From contig NC_084703.1 of the NCBI RefSeq assembly GCF_033807575.1, forward strand, positions 7,502,001 to 7,566,000: a stretch of 64,000 bases of DNA, read 5' to 3'. The stretch comes from Cydia pomonella (taxonomy: Eukaryota > Arthropoda > Insecta > Lepidoptera > Tortricidae). The number at the start of each line of letters is the position of its first letter. Position 1 is the first letter of the stretch. Of this stretch, positions 1-11,632 are shown piece by piece. Below the pieces are notes generated by a model. The model made no database searches, was not told the DNA's origin, and was given only the letters and a program-made list of their open reading frames with translations. The position numbers and the translations under genes were made by a program.

Positions 1-304
1 AGTTAAATAGATTGTAGTTTAACCATATATTTATACCTACTTACAAAAACGGATAGGTACAGTCAAGTGTAAAAATATGGGTGTACACATCTTACTCAAA
101 AATATGTCCCATAGCATCTTATTCCAGTGTAATAAGAGCGTAGTATCATATTAATGAGACGATTCTTTCGATGCATATTTTTGCACTTGACAGTACGACG
201 ACGACCGAAGCAGGGACATCTTTATTTTTGCAGTTTTTACCTATATGGTAATTAATAGAGACAGTATAATATAAAAATAAAAACAATATTATGTGATAAC
301 AACA

Positions 305-520
305 AAAACAACTTGCGTCGGGCAGCGCAGGATAAATTCCGTCCGCCTCGCGGGCGATGTCGACGGAACGGCGCGCAATGAGCGAGCACTCGAGTCTCGC
401 GTTTGTGTGCGCGCACTCACACTTAGATAGCTCCGGCTCCCGCCCACCGCAGCGCGACAGAAACATAGCTTCAAAAATTCGAGATTTGAAAAGTTGCTCA
501 GCTAGGAATTGCTCTTAAGG
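305..520. promoter_or_regulatory. GC- and CpG-rich segment, possible promoter or 5' exon
   Basis: This segment is far richer in G, C and CpG than the surrounding AT-rich DNA. Open frames run through it on both strands; the plus-strand one (ATG at 358, stop near 520, about 53 codons) is rich in Ser and Arg and resembles nothing I know. Such islands in insect genomes often mark promoters or 5' UTRs. It could be the first exon region of a gene running off the left edge, or the start of FKBP14. The assignment is a guess from composition. Confidence 0.25.
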
Positions 521-697
521 GCATATTCGGTATCGCGTTCTGATTAGAAGATTTTTTTTTATAACGCAAAACATTTTTGGTCTTTGTATGGAGCGTTGGC
601 CGATTTGGACGACCTGCTCCATAATTTTTTTTGCGGCAAAATTTTTTTCTTCCTCTTTTTCCTAATCAGAACGCGATCCGCAATACCGAATATGTTC
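519..697. repeat. Palindromic MITE flanked by TTAA
   Basis: The two ends are inverted copies of about 28-35 bases: CATATTCGGTATCGCGTTCT on the left and its near complement on the right. TTAA stands immediately outside both ends (515-518 and 698-701), the target-site signature of piggyBac-type transposons. The interior is A/T-rich and non-coding. Confidence 0.75.
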
Positions 698-1432
698 TTA
701 AACGGATCCCCACTATTTTAGTTAACCCTTGCATACAATAAACGGTGTAAAAATATTTTCCATAATGTCAGTTTCCAGGCAGGAATTGGGGCCTACGTTT
801 GTATGTAGAAGCATTTACATGGTGTAAACCTTCACTATGAGCAAAAATATATGTACATTAACAGCAGCGGATGAAATAACGTACGTGTCTCAATCTAATT
901 GATCTACCTATAGAGGCATATTTCGTCAGGGGTAATTGATGCCATATTTACTTATTAATTGACAAAAATTGCCATAGTAAAAATCGTTTATACCTACGTT
1001 TTTAACATAAGGAACTAATTTTGTGTTGTTGCGTAAGCCCATCATACCGCTAACAGGTACAAACGGGTTTGTTTATAGTTCTTCTTTATCAATTCCAAGT
1101 ATAAGTATTTATTTAATCCAGGAGGATAAAAACATCAGCGCTACGGGTGGCATGGCGCCCTAGGGACTGTCACAAATGCCTTTAGGCGCAGAACATACGT
1201 CGGAGCGGTGCGAACAGGCGGCATGGTCGGAGTCTTGTATGAAAATCGCGAGACCTGGGAGCCTTATTCGGTTTTTTTTAATATGACACCAACCTTAGAG
1301 CGTCGCGAGCGTAGATATTAGAGATGGGTAAGGGTGAGTAAATACTGCGAATTTACTCAAAGCACCCGATACATTCCCGTATTTACTCATTTAAGTGGGT
1401 AAAACACCCAACACGTTGGTGGTTTCTGTTTT

Positions 1433-2479
1433 TAGGGTTCCGTAGCTAAATGGCAAAAAACGGAACCCTTATAGATTCGTCATGTCCGTCTGTCTGTCCG
1501 ATTGTGTCACCGCCACTTTTTTCCGAAACTATAAGAGCTATACTGTTCAAACTTGGTAAGTAGATGTATTCTATGAACCGCATTAGGATGTTTACACAAA
1601 AATAGAAAAAAAAACAATACATTTTGGGGGTTCCCCATACTTAGAACTGAGACTCAAAAAATCTTTTTTCATCAAACCCATACGTGTGGGGTATCTATGG
1701 ATAGGTCTTTAAAAATGATATTGAGGTTTCTAACATCATTTTTTTCTAAGCTGAATAGTTTGCGCGAGAGACACTTCCAAAGTGGTAAAATGTGTGTGCC
1801 CCCCCGTAACTTCTAAAATAAAAGAATGAAAAATAAAAAAAATATATATGATATACATTGTCATGCAAACTTCCACCGAAAATTGGTTTGAACGAGATCT
1901 AGTAAGTAGTTTTTTTTTTAATACGTCATAAAATTAAAAAAAAAAAATTTTTTTCATCAAACCCATACGTGTGGGGTATCTTAGGGATAGGTCTTCAAAA
2001 ATGATATTTAAGGTTTCTAATATAATTTTTTTCTAAACTGAATAGTTTGCGCGAGAGACACTTCCAAAGTGAAAAAATTTGTGTCCCCCCCCCTGTAACT
2101 TCTAAAATAACAGAATGAAAAATCTAAAAAAATATATGATATACATTACCATGCAAACTTCCACCGAAAATTGGTTTGAACGAGATCTAGTAAGTAGTTT
2201 TTTTAATACGTCATAAAATTAAAAAAAAAAAAAAATTCATCAATCCCATACGTGTAGGATATCTACGGATAGGTCTTCAAAAATGATATTGAGGTTTCTA
2301 ATATCATTTTTTTCTAAACTGAATAGTTTGCGCGAGAGACACTTCCAAAGTGGTAAAATGTGTGTCCAAAGTGGTAAAATGTTGAACAAGATCTAGTAAG
2401 TAGATTTTTTTTTAATACGTCATAAATGGTACGGAACCCTTCATGCGCGAGTCCGACTCGCACTTGGCCGCTTTTTTTT
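1433..2479 (-). repeat. GGTTCCGTA-type interspersed repeat, copy A (three internal units)
   Basis: Read on the minus strand it starts with GGCCAAGTGCGAGTCGGACT and GGGTTCCGTA and ends in a hairpin-like GGGTTCCGT...ACGGAACCCT. Between these lies a tandem array in which CCCATACGTGTGGGGTATC or a variant recurs near 1678, 1964 and 2248, a period of about 285 bp. Each unit also carries TAGTAAGTAG, TTTGCGCGAGAGACACTTCC and a homopolymeric C run. It has no coding capacity. I know this end sequence as very common in Lepidoptera but not its formal class. Confidence 0.8.
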
Positions 2480-2874
2480 ATTTGGGACAGTAGCATATAT
2501 GGAGTGCCCTCGTCAAAAATATTTCTTACGATTTTGAGTGTTTAATCGAGTAGCGACCTAAAAAATACACCTATATTTCAAATTTATATTCCCTTTTTAA
2601 CACTCTAGTACAGTTTATATCCACCAATTGGAGTATAAACGAGTAAAAACGGCTATATTGAGTAAATAATGAGTATTACTCGGTATTTACCCGTGAGCAT
2701 ATACTCACTATCAACTTTGGTAGTTACGAGTATATAAGACATTATAGTATAATAAGGCGATATTGTAATCACTGACTTTGAAGTGTCATTCTAAACGTCA
2801 TATTTTCCTAAAGATAAAGATAGTTTATTATTCAAGTAGGCATATTACAATGCGCTTGAGAACGTCAAATAAAG

Positions 2875-2990
2875 CTACACCGGCTCTAACTCAGCACCTC
2901 TGACCCGAAAAGATTTAAATCCCCCCTCTTTTGGGATACCCCAATATGGACCGGCAAGAAACTCGGCGGGACACATCTTTTTAAAAGATT
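2875..2990 (+). repeat. Short interspersed repeat fragment (AAACTCGGCGGGA motif)
   Basis: The stretch contains CCGGCAAGAAACTCGGCGGG, which I recognise as recurring across lepidopteran genomes, probably a decayed retroelement fragment. No boundaries are visible. Confidence 0.3.
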
Positions 2991-3020
2991 ACATCTTCTA
3001 ATTAACATGCATTAAAATAG

Positions 3021-3566
3021 AAAAAAACGGCCAAGTGCGAGTTGGACTCGCCCATGAAGGGTTCCGTACCATTAATGACGTTTTAAAAATACTACTTACT
3101 AGATCTCGTTCAAACCAATTTTCGGTGGAAGTTTGCATGGTAATGAATATCATATATTTTTTTAGATTTTTCATTCTGTTATTTTAGAAGTTACAGGGGG
3201 GGGGGGGGACACATTTTTCCACTTTGGAAGTGTCTCTCGCGCAAACTATTCAGTTTAGAAAAAAATATATATTAGAAACCTCAATATCATTTTTGAAGAC
3301 CTATCCATAGATACCCCACACGTATGGGTTAGATGAAAAAAGATTTTTTGAGTTTCAATTCTAAGTATGGGAAACCCCCAAAATTTCCTGTTTTTTTTTT
3401 CTATTTTTGTGTAAAAATCTTAATACGGTTTATAGAATACATCTACTTACCAAGTTTGAACAGTAGCTCTTATAGTTTCGGAGAAAAGTGGCTGTGACAT
3501 AAACGGACAGACAGACGGACATGACGAATCTATAAGGGTTCCGTTTTTCTACGGAACCCTAAAAAT
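3021..3566 (+). repeat. GGTTCCGTA-type interspersed repeat, copy B (single unit)
   Basis: Same family as the element at 1433-2479 but on the opposite strand and with only one internal unit. It starts at GGCCAAGTGCGAGTTGGACT, passes through TACTAGATCTCGTTCAAACC and TTCGGTGGAAGTTTGCATGG, and ends with GGGTTCCGTTTTTCTACGGAACCC. Confidence 0.8.
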
Positions 3567-4083
3567 ATAATTTATATTACTATAGAAATCATGCGATAAC
3601 ATACAGTAACTACTTTTCTTTAAGTATAGAAATTTGAATAAAAAATATATATGATGTACATCAAATCATACAAATTCGTAGCTCCTTCAGAAAACATATC
3701 GTACTCGTATTCTTCCAAAAGGAAAAGCAAATAAAATTACTTAATAAAGAAATGAGAATATACATTATATGAATCTGACTGATTGCTATGAAATACCTAC
3801 ATAAAATATTTGATGTGCTTTCTTATCTGAGCATAATACAATGATTTTAATTGCTACTTGTTTTTATTACTGTTAGATATTTAAAGCATAAATAGTATAA
3901 GACTTTTTAAGAATTAAACATGTTTTATGCTTATTACTTTTGACGGTAAATATGATGCCCATTATCTAAGTATGACGTAATACTCAGGCTTAGATTTGAC
4001 TAAAACAGTATATTTGGAAATTAGAATTTACGAGCTATATAACAAATTTATGTCGGCAGCCGCGGCATTATGTATCCCATAAC

Positions 4084-4269
4084 TTGTCTCGTGTTGCGCG
4101 CAGTAAAAAAAATCGGGAGAAACACATAAACCTGCGAAATATACATGATATTCTAGAGGATGCAAAGGTAGAAAGGTCGGGGAAGTATGAACGTAAATTC
4201 AAAGAGTTAATTAGTTGGGTTGGGTATTCGCAAGACCTACTAAATATCGACTTAGCCAAACCAGTTTAA
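4084..4269 (+). other. Unassigned open frame, possible coding exon or remnant
   Basis: This frame has no ATG near its 5' end; it reads from a TTG-led stretch to a TAA at 4267-4269. The product is strongly charged, with a Lys/Arg-rich start (RSKKNREKH), a middle ILEDAKVERSGKYERKFKEL and the C-terminal end LLNIDLAKPV. Amino-acid composition looks more protein-like than most random frames nearby, and a possible splice acceptor (GCGCGCAG) falls at 4096-4103. No family recognised and no neighbouring exons found. Confidence 0.2.
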
Positions 4270-5293
4270 ATTATGAATAATCTAGCTTTTCAAAATACAC
4301 TACTGAACGAGATTTATCTCTGCACTGCTTAAAGTCCATTTATTACGTTGCGGATCCCATAGCCAAATGATATCTTAATCGAAGTTCATTCTTTTCGAGA
4401 TAGCTTATAAAAACGTATTTTATAACACAAATAAAAACTTGTGTTGTAGATAATATGATGCAATATACAATATATGTAATTGATACAACAGATAAATACC
4501 TACATAACCACTGGCAAAGAGGTTGTATACAGAGCTTCCTTTAGATTGTATAATATCCGTGTATATTTACGAGAGCCTTATGTCCAGCTTGTTTCCTCAA
4601 CACATTTCTCAGAATAGTTAGTCGCGTATGCAACTTTCTCTCTCAAAGATCACGATGCGCCTTTAGTTACGCAAGTTAAAGGTCTTGTCATACTTGTTTA
4701 AACTTTAACCTCTCACCTTACTAGTTGAAAATATTTTTTTTATTTACGGTTTTTAGTTCGAAAAAGAAAGCTAGCAAATTACTCTTTATAAAGAATATCA
4801 AAATATACGGCGAGATGAAAGAAAACTTTTGCGGCGTATAAACTTAGAATTAATATTTTTGTAAGTAGAGTTATTTATTTGTGCAAAATATTTATGATAG
4901 TCATAAATTATATATTAAATTTGAAAGCAATTGAAGCATTACGATAGGAAAAAATATAAATGTTTAATAGAGCATAAATATTTTATCATATTAACATAAT
5001 TAGTAGGCAGGCAGTAAATATGAACATAAAAAGTATTAATCTAAAAAACTGAAATGTCAAACAAACACATTCATCGACACACACTAAACTAACAAGTAAA
5101 TTAAGAAAATGAAAGCATTCTTAAAACTGGTTGCATCTGCTGTTGCATACAAATCGTTGTTTTACCATTTCATTACACGGATTGCTTAATGGTGCAGTTT
5201 CCCTGGCGAAGATGGCGCAGCGAGACGAAACGGTAATTTTTTTCACAATAGGTATATCTTCTATATAAAACAATTATGTTACTTGGTTTTCAC

Positions 5294-5451
5294 AGGCCAA
5301 TTCGAAGTTTAGTTATTCGATCTGTTTCCGATATGATACTGATTTGTCAGTATCAAAAGTGACATTTCTTCAAACAAGAACGTCACTTTTGCCACTGACA
5401 GAACAGTATCATATCGAAAACAGATCGAATCACTAAAACGCGAATTGGCCT
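5294..5451. repeat. Palindromic MITE, AGGCCAATTCG ends
   Basis: The ends are inverted copies of about 45 bases with a few mismatches, starting AGGCCAATTCG and closing CGAATTGGCCT; the inner arms share GATCTGTTT and GATATGATACTG. It is short and non-coding. Confidence 0.7.
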
Positions 5452-5509
5452 ATCAATCAGCGTTCATCGTAGCGTAGAACTTTGAAATGTATATACTTAT
5501 TCTTCAAAT

Positions 5510-5625
5510 GTTGTAAATCTAACAAAAAGACTTTTGTGAAATACTAAGGGGGTGAAAATACGGTTTTAACTTTTAACGATTTCTACACGAACGACGTCGC
5601 GGGCGAAGACTAGTTTGGTAGATAG
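5510..5625 (-). repeat. Lepidopteran repeat fragment (CGCGAC...CGCGGGCG motif)
   Basis: Contains GACGTCGCGGGCGAAGACTAGTT and a nearby GGGGGTGAAAA, the reverse complement of a widespread motif also present at about 52494-52850. It is decayed and without visible ends. Confidence 0.35.
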
Positions 5626-7941
5626 AAAAACACCTTAAATAAGGAGGAGAAAAGTGCCAGAAACATTTGTAGTGCAAGTTATTATTAGATTTGTAAGCAC
5701 TTGGAAGTCAGATGGACACCATTTGCTATTGTCCCGCAGTACACTAGTAACGTCATATACGTAAATGTAAGTTTATGTTTGTGCATATTTTTAATTTTCG
5801 ACTGATGCTCGCGGATATACATGCCAGAACTCGGAAGGAAGTGGTTTTGTTCTTTAGCTTTTCTACTTGATAATTAAAATCATTGTATGTATAATTAATA
5901 AGTAAAGGGGTAGAGGGATAACACTGAAGATCAGATAAAATTTAATAAAATGTTTACTTTGTTTATGACTTACTTAAACAAAGTCATTATATCTTCGTTT
6001 ATTTATGATATATTTATATTTATGTGTATGAGTATGTCAAACTTAAGCACTCGTTTATCGAATTTTAGATAGGGACGTAACCAACACCCTAACTTGGCTT
6101 GGTTATAAACGCTGAATAGGTTACCCAAAATATTAGTTAAATGGACTTTTTTATACTTTAGTAGCAACAAGTTACATGCTCCTTGAAACATGTTACTTAC
6201 CTCGATTCTTAAAAAAGTCTTCGGTGTTGGTTTATTCACTCTTGTAACTTGTAATACAAATCTAATCTAACAAATGGAGAAATAAAAGCTTCCGTGTGTC
6301 ATTTTTACATGCGGTTATAAAACGACCTTCTGTTGTTCTTCAAAATCTTGAAGTATAACAGTACCTACACTGTGTATAAAATAGCTAGTTTTCTAGAAAT
6401 TTCGAGTACCTAAACTGATGGAGACTATGTAATCGAGCCTTGAGGTGCACTTGCGTCACCAATATTGTGCGAACTTTCGATCATGACGCGTCGTGTGTTG
6501 TTGCGATGTGCGGATGTTCAAGAACATTCCAGCATTTTACTTTCTTAAACCATTGCGCGATTATTTTAAACGATGAGCGTTTAACAATAATTTAGATGTA
6601 TGTTTACCTATTTCCAGTGTCTAATCAAAAAATCGAGAACGTCAAGATATTAGTCTTAATATAACAAAGTCTAGGCTTAACAATTACTCTATCAGAAATC
6701 GCATCGCAGAATCGCATTTTTGATCAGTTCAATTTATATTTTTTACTTTTTTAGAGATATTTAAATGAAATTGCGTTTGTAAAATACATTATTGTATTCT
6801 ATCTGCATTGGATCTGAAACAGAACTAAAGCATTCGTTACAAGATGAATGCTTGTCAAAATTGTCCCGGTCGGTACAATGTCATTGTCTCCTCCGCAGGG
6901 CTCCGTTCCGTTCCAATCTCGTTTGTAAACAATACATTTGCTTAATTGCTATACCTGATACCAGTACGGTGCTAAGTAAATCGTATATAGGTAGTTAACA
7001 GTTTGAGCTGGTTAATTTTGATTGCTACCTGACTGCCGCAGGAGACAATTGCCTACATCCCTATAATGAAACGAGAGTGATAGAGCTGCTCAAGTTTAAA
7101 GTTCCATTAATTTCTATCTGCTTTAAAAGAAATGGCGCAATACTATCCATGACTGGAGAAAAAAAAACATTGTTTTAATTTGTTAATTAAGTTGAAACCA
7201 TTTGCATTATAGCAAAACATGTCTGATTAGTTTTTTTTTACAAGACGTTTATTTCAGTCATTAATTTTTAACGCGAAAAGTATTTTACAGTTATCAGTGA
7301 AATATCAAAAATACTGCAAACATGTATATTTTACTCGACTACATATTAGAGGATTGCAAGAAGTAAGTGTCAGTAGAACGAAAACAAAAAGCAAAAACTA
7401 CAGCATTAAACAATCACCTGGTAGCCCTCATGACACACTCAAAATGTCGCACAATAGGTGAATCGTATCGGCCCGCTACAGTAGCCAGGATTTAAATAAG
7501 ATAATATATATTGCTTACTCAAGAAGACGAGTACCTACTAGCTACTAGCGCGTGTTATGCAACATGTCTTTACAAGTGGGTTCCAAAGTCGTTCACCTTT
7601 GGAGGCAATTGCACAAAACTAACAATTTAGCTACAGAAAACACAGTCAGTAGTAAGATGCATTAAATTACTGTTTCATAATAGGTCGTGGTCTTGGATTA
7701 ACAACATGGCAACTTGAACGAGTAGTTTGTACAATTCAATGCAGAAAAAATAATATAGTACACTTTTCATATTGGTTATCAAAGTGACTATTCAAAAAAA
7801 ATCTAATGGGACATTAAAAAAAAAGTGTACCATTTACTTCAGAAACTAAACAATTTTGGGCTATGTTTACTCGTAGTTATGACGACTATCGATTTAAAAA
7901 GGAAAAATAGAGTCAAAGAAATTTTCAGTTTTGTGACTCTT

Positions 7942-8234
7942 TTAGGGTTTTGTACCCTAAGGGTCAAACGGGACCCTATTACTGAGACTTCGCTGTCCGT
8001 CCGTCCGTCCGTCTGTCACCAGGCTGTATCTCATGAACCGTGATAGCTAGACAGTTGAAATTTTCACAGATGATGTATTTCTGTTGCCGCTATAACAAAA
8101 AATACTAAAAACAGAATAAAATAAATATTTAAGGGGGCTCCCATACAACAAACATATTTTTTTTGCCGTTTTTATAAAAATTGCTACCGAACCCTTCGTG
8201 CGCGAGTCCGACTCGCACTTGGCCGGTTTTTTTA
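7942..8234 (-). repeat. GGTTCCGTA-family related repeat, different subfamily
   Basis: On the minus strand it begins CCGGCCAAGTGCGAGTCGGA and CGAAGGGTTCGGTA and ends near TAGGGTACAAAACCCT. The core (CATCTGTGAAAATTTCAACT, GTCCGTCCGTCCGTC on the plus strand) differs from copies A-C and resembles the shorter element at 56420-56580. Confidence 0.7.
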
Positions 8235-8647
8235 CATACATTTTATTTTTTGAGAAAAGATAGGGATACTTTTTTATTAATAGTCCTCGTGACTCTAACC
8301 CAAAATTTGTTAATTGTTCGACAAATTTTTACATATGTATTATGTACCCACATATTTATTATTTATTTATTTATATCCCCTATTTTAATACGAGGGCAAC
8401 ATTAAAAGTTCTTAGAAAAGGCTGCTTAGAGATCATATAACAAAAAGAGGCATATTATTTATGAAAAAAGAACTCCTTATAAATGTTTTAAGGTATATGC
8501 CATTTGGTCGTTACTTGTTTTTCTGGATGGCTGACAATTTGGAAATTGAACGTCGAACGTTATTCCAATTTCGTTCCAAGATTTTTTTCGTGTCACTATT
8601 TTAAACGATTTCCATTGATGGCTCAGCCAACAATAGACATTTTTTTT

Positions 8648-8760
8648 ATACTACGTCGGTGGCAAACAAGCATACGGCCCGCCTGATGGTAAGCAGTCTC
8701 CGTAGCCTATGTACGCCTGCAACTCCAGAGGAATTCCAATTAACGTTCGGCCAACTGCCA
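8648..8760 (+). repeat. Interspersed repeat Y
   Basis: Contains CAAGCATACGGCCCGCCTGA and CCTATGTACGCCTGCAACTC. A reverse-complement copy is at about 40547-40645. It lies directly before repeat copy C. Confidence 0.55.
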
Positions 8761-8813
8761 ATGGGTACCTCATGAATTTCATACAAAACCTCCGAGGACC
8801 TAAAATGGCCATA

Positions 8814-10147
8814 CAAAAAAGCGGCCAAGTGCGAGTCGGACTCGCGCATGAAGGGTTCCGTACAATTTAAGACGTATTAAAAAAAATCTTCTTATTAGAT
8901 CTTGTTCAACATTTTCCCACTTTGGACACACATTTTACCACTTTGGAAGTGTCTCTCGCGCAAACTATTCAGTTTAGAAAAAAATGATATTAGGAACCTA
9001 AATATCATTTTTGAAGACCTATTCATAGATACCCCACACGTATATGTTTAATGAAAAAAATTTTTTTTTAATTTTATGACGTATTAAAAAAAAACTACTT
9101 ACTAGATCTCGTTCAAACCAATTTTCGGTGGAAGTTTGCATGGTAATGTATATTATATATTTTTTTTAGATTTTTCATTCTGTTATTTTAGAAGTTACAG
9201 GGGGGGGGACACACTTTTTTTCACTTTGGAAGGTTCTCTCGCGCAAACTATTCAGTTTAGAAAAAAATGATATTAGAAACCTTAATATCATTTTTGAAGA
9301 CCTATCCATAGATACCCCACACGTATGGGTATGATGAAATATTTTTTTTTTTTAATTTCATGACGTATTAAAAAAAAACTACTTACTAGATCTCGTTCAA
9401 ACCAATTTTCGGTGGAAGTTTGCATGGCAATGTATATCATATATTTTTTTTAGATTTTTCATTCTGTTATTTTAGAAGTTACAGGGGGGGGACACACTTT
9501 TTTTCACTTTGGAAGGTTCTCTCGCGCAAACTATTTAGTTTAGAAAAAAATGATATTAGAAACCTTAATATCATTTTTGAAGACCTATCCATAGATACCC
9601 CACACGTATGGGTATGATGAAAAAAATTTTTTTTTTTTTTAATTTCATGACGTATTAAAAAAAAACTACTTACTAGATCTCGTTCAAACCAATTTTCGGT
9701 GGAAGTTTACATGGCAATGTATATCATATATTTTTTTTAGATTTTTCATTCTGTTATTTTAGAAGTTACGGGGGGGGGGGACACACATTTTACCACTTTG
9801 GAAGTGTCTCTCGCGCAAACTATTCATTTTAGAAAAAAATGATATTAGAAACCTCAATATCATTTTTGAAGACCTATCCATAGATACCCCACACGTATGG
9901 GTTTGATGAAAAAAGATTTTTTGAGTTTCAGTTCTAAGTATGGGGAACCCCCAAAATTTATTGTTTTTTTTCTATTTTTGTGTGAAAATCTTAATGCGGT
10001 TCGTAGAATACATCCACTTACTAAGTTTGAACAGTACAGCTCTTATAGTTTCGGAAAAAAGTGGCTGTGACAGAATCGGACAGACAGACGGACATGACGA
10101 ATCTATAAGGGTTCCGTTTTTTGCCATTTGGCTACGGAACCCTAAAA
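8814..10147 (+). repeat. GGTTCCGTA-type interspersed repeat, copy C (four internal units)
   Basis: Starts with GGCCAAGTGCGAGTCGGACT and ends in the GGGTTCCGT...CTACGGAACCCT hairpin. The CCCCACACGTATGGGT or variant motif occurs near 9033, 9316, 9603 and 9893, so the interior is a tandem array of about four 285-bp units. Homopolymeric G and A/T runs vary in length between units. Open frames within it are incidental. Confidence 0.85.
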
Positions 10148-11632
10148 AGGCATTAGAAGAATGAGCTGTGTGCGCTACAGGGTAATCTTATCCTAATGAA
10201 AATTTGTACGAGTGATCAGAAAGAACTAAATAAAAGCACGCATTAAAATAAAGAGTGCCGGCGTAATAAGTTCAACTTTTTCTATTCTAAACACCTTCAG
10301 TTTGCCCCTCGTACCTACATCCTAAACCAACTTTATTGAACCTTAAAATATCTCAATCCACACTCTGTCAAATAAAAGTGAATAATTACTTTCAACATTA
10401 TTATATAGTATCAGCGTAAGTGTATTAAATTCCATAAAAGTATAGAAGTGTGTCAGAATTTCAGTCGAATTCTGATTTCGCTCCTTATACCTCGCAAATT
10501 TTCATGGTGTCTCACGGGAAAATTATAAGTTCTTAAGCACAAGGAACGTTACCTTCACTTTCACCTCTACATACAATTATATTAAATACTTAAACATTAT
10601 CCTTCGTGACACGACACCTGTATTTTGCCGCAAACATTTTTATTTCAACCACAACGCAGGGTGACCCGTCCCGAAAGAAATATGCAGTATGTTTATACGA
10701 ACCCAGCGCGAACTCATTACATTTTTCGTTTGAAAGGTTTGCGTCTTGTATTACGCGTGGAGGGACCTGAGGGAATATAACATCTAGGAAAATAAATTAT
10801 AAAGATTTGAGACTGAGTATTTGCTGACACAACTGGTTGCCTTTACTCGTTCTTCTGTACATGCTTATATCGGACAAACGACCTCTTTATTTTGACGAAT
10901 CATTATTGAAGTGAAATCACGATTGATGAGAATTCAGAGAAAAAAAATAAGTTCATGACAAGTACATTTCGTCACGTGTAAGAGCAATAAAATTTCGATT
11001 AGATTTTTTATTGGAGCGCTACCCTAATATACAATATCTTAATTTACCTATATCGCAACGTTGTACCTAATTTTACTACGCCAGTAACAAGATTTACCCC
11101 AGCGCTGTATTCCCCATCAAATCCGTACATAAACATTAATGGTTGCACCACACCGAGCAGGAACAAAGGCCTATATAATAGTGTTATTCTGGCGGACAAT
11201 TTATCTGATGCTGGGCTGGGATATATCGACGTGTATAGACGTCCAGAGACTGCTAACACATAGCCGGTGGCCGATGTAGTTGAAGTAACTTATGTGTTTT
11301 ACCTCATGTAATACATAACGGAAACTCGATTAACTTCAGTCCATAAGGGGATCGGCGTTAAATCAACATAATTTTCATCACACTTACCGGTATAAAAGTC
11401 ATTTTAATATACACAGAATGATACATATTTTACGAAATTAGCATTCTAGGATTACTAATTGTAACGGATCGCAGGGCAAATCGGGCAGCTTATCATTTTT
11501 TTGAAATTGTAAATATTGCTTATGAATGGCGTCGCAGGTTAACATAAGAGATTTACAGAGCTATTTTAGTGCACTTATATCAATGCAATTTTTCAAATAT
11601 CAGAGGATTTTTCATCATGATCCCATTTGCCC

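Noticed and set aside
5209..5233. First coding exon starting GAAGATGGCGCAGCG with a donor-like GTAATT
   Set aside because: It would encode only MAQRDET, lacks a signal peptide for FKBP14 and has no partner exon.
11044..11259. Open frames on both strands over the same segment
   Set aside because: Both translations look moderately protein-like but neither has a start, splice sites or a recognisable motif; I could not choose a strand.
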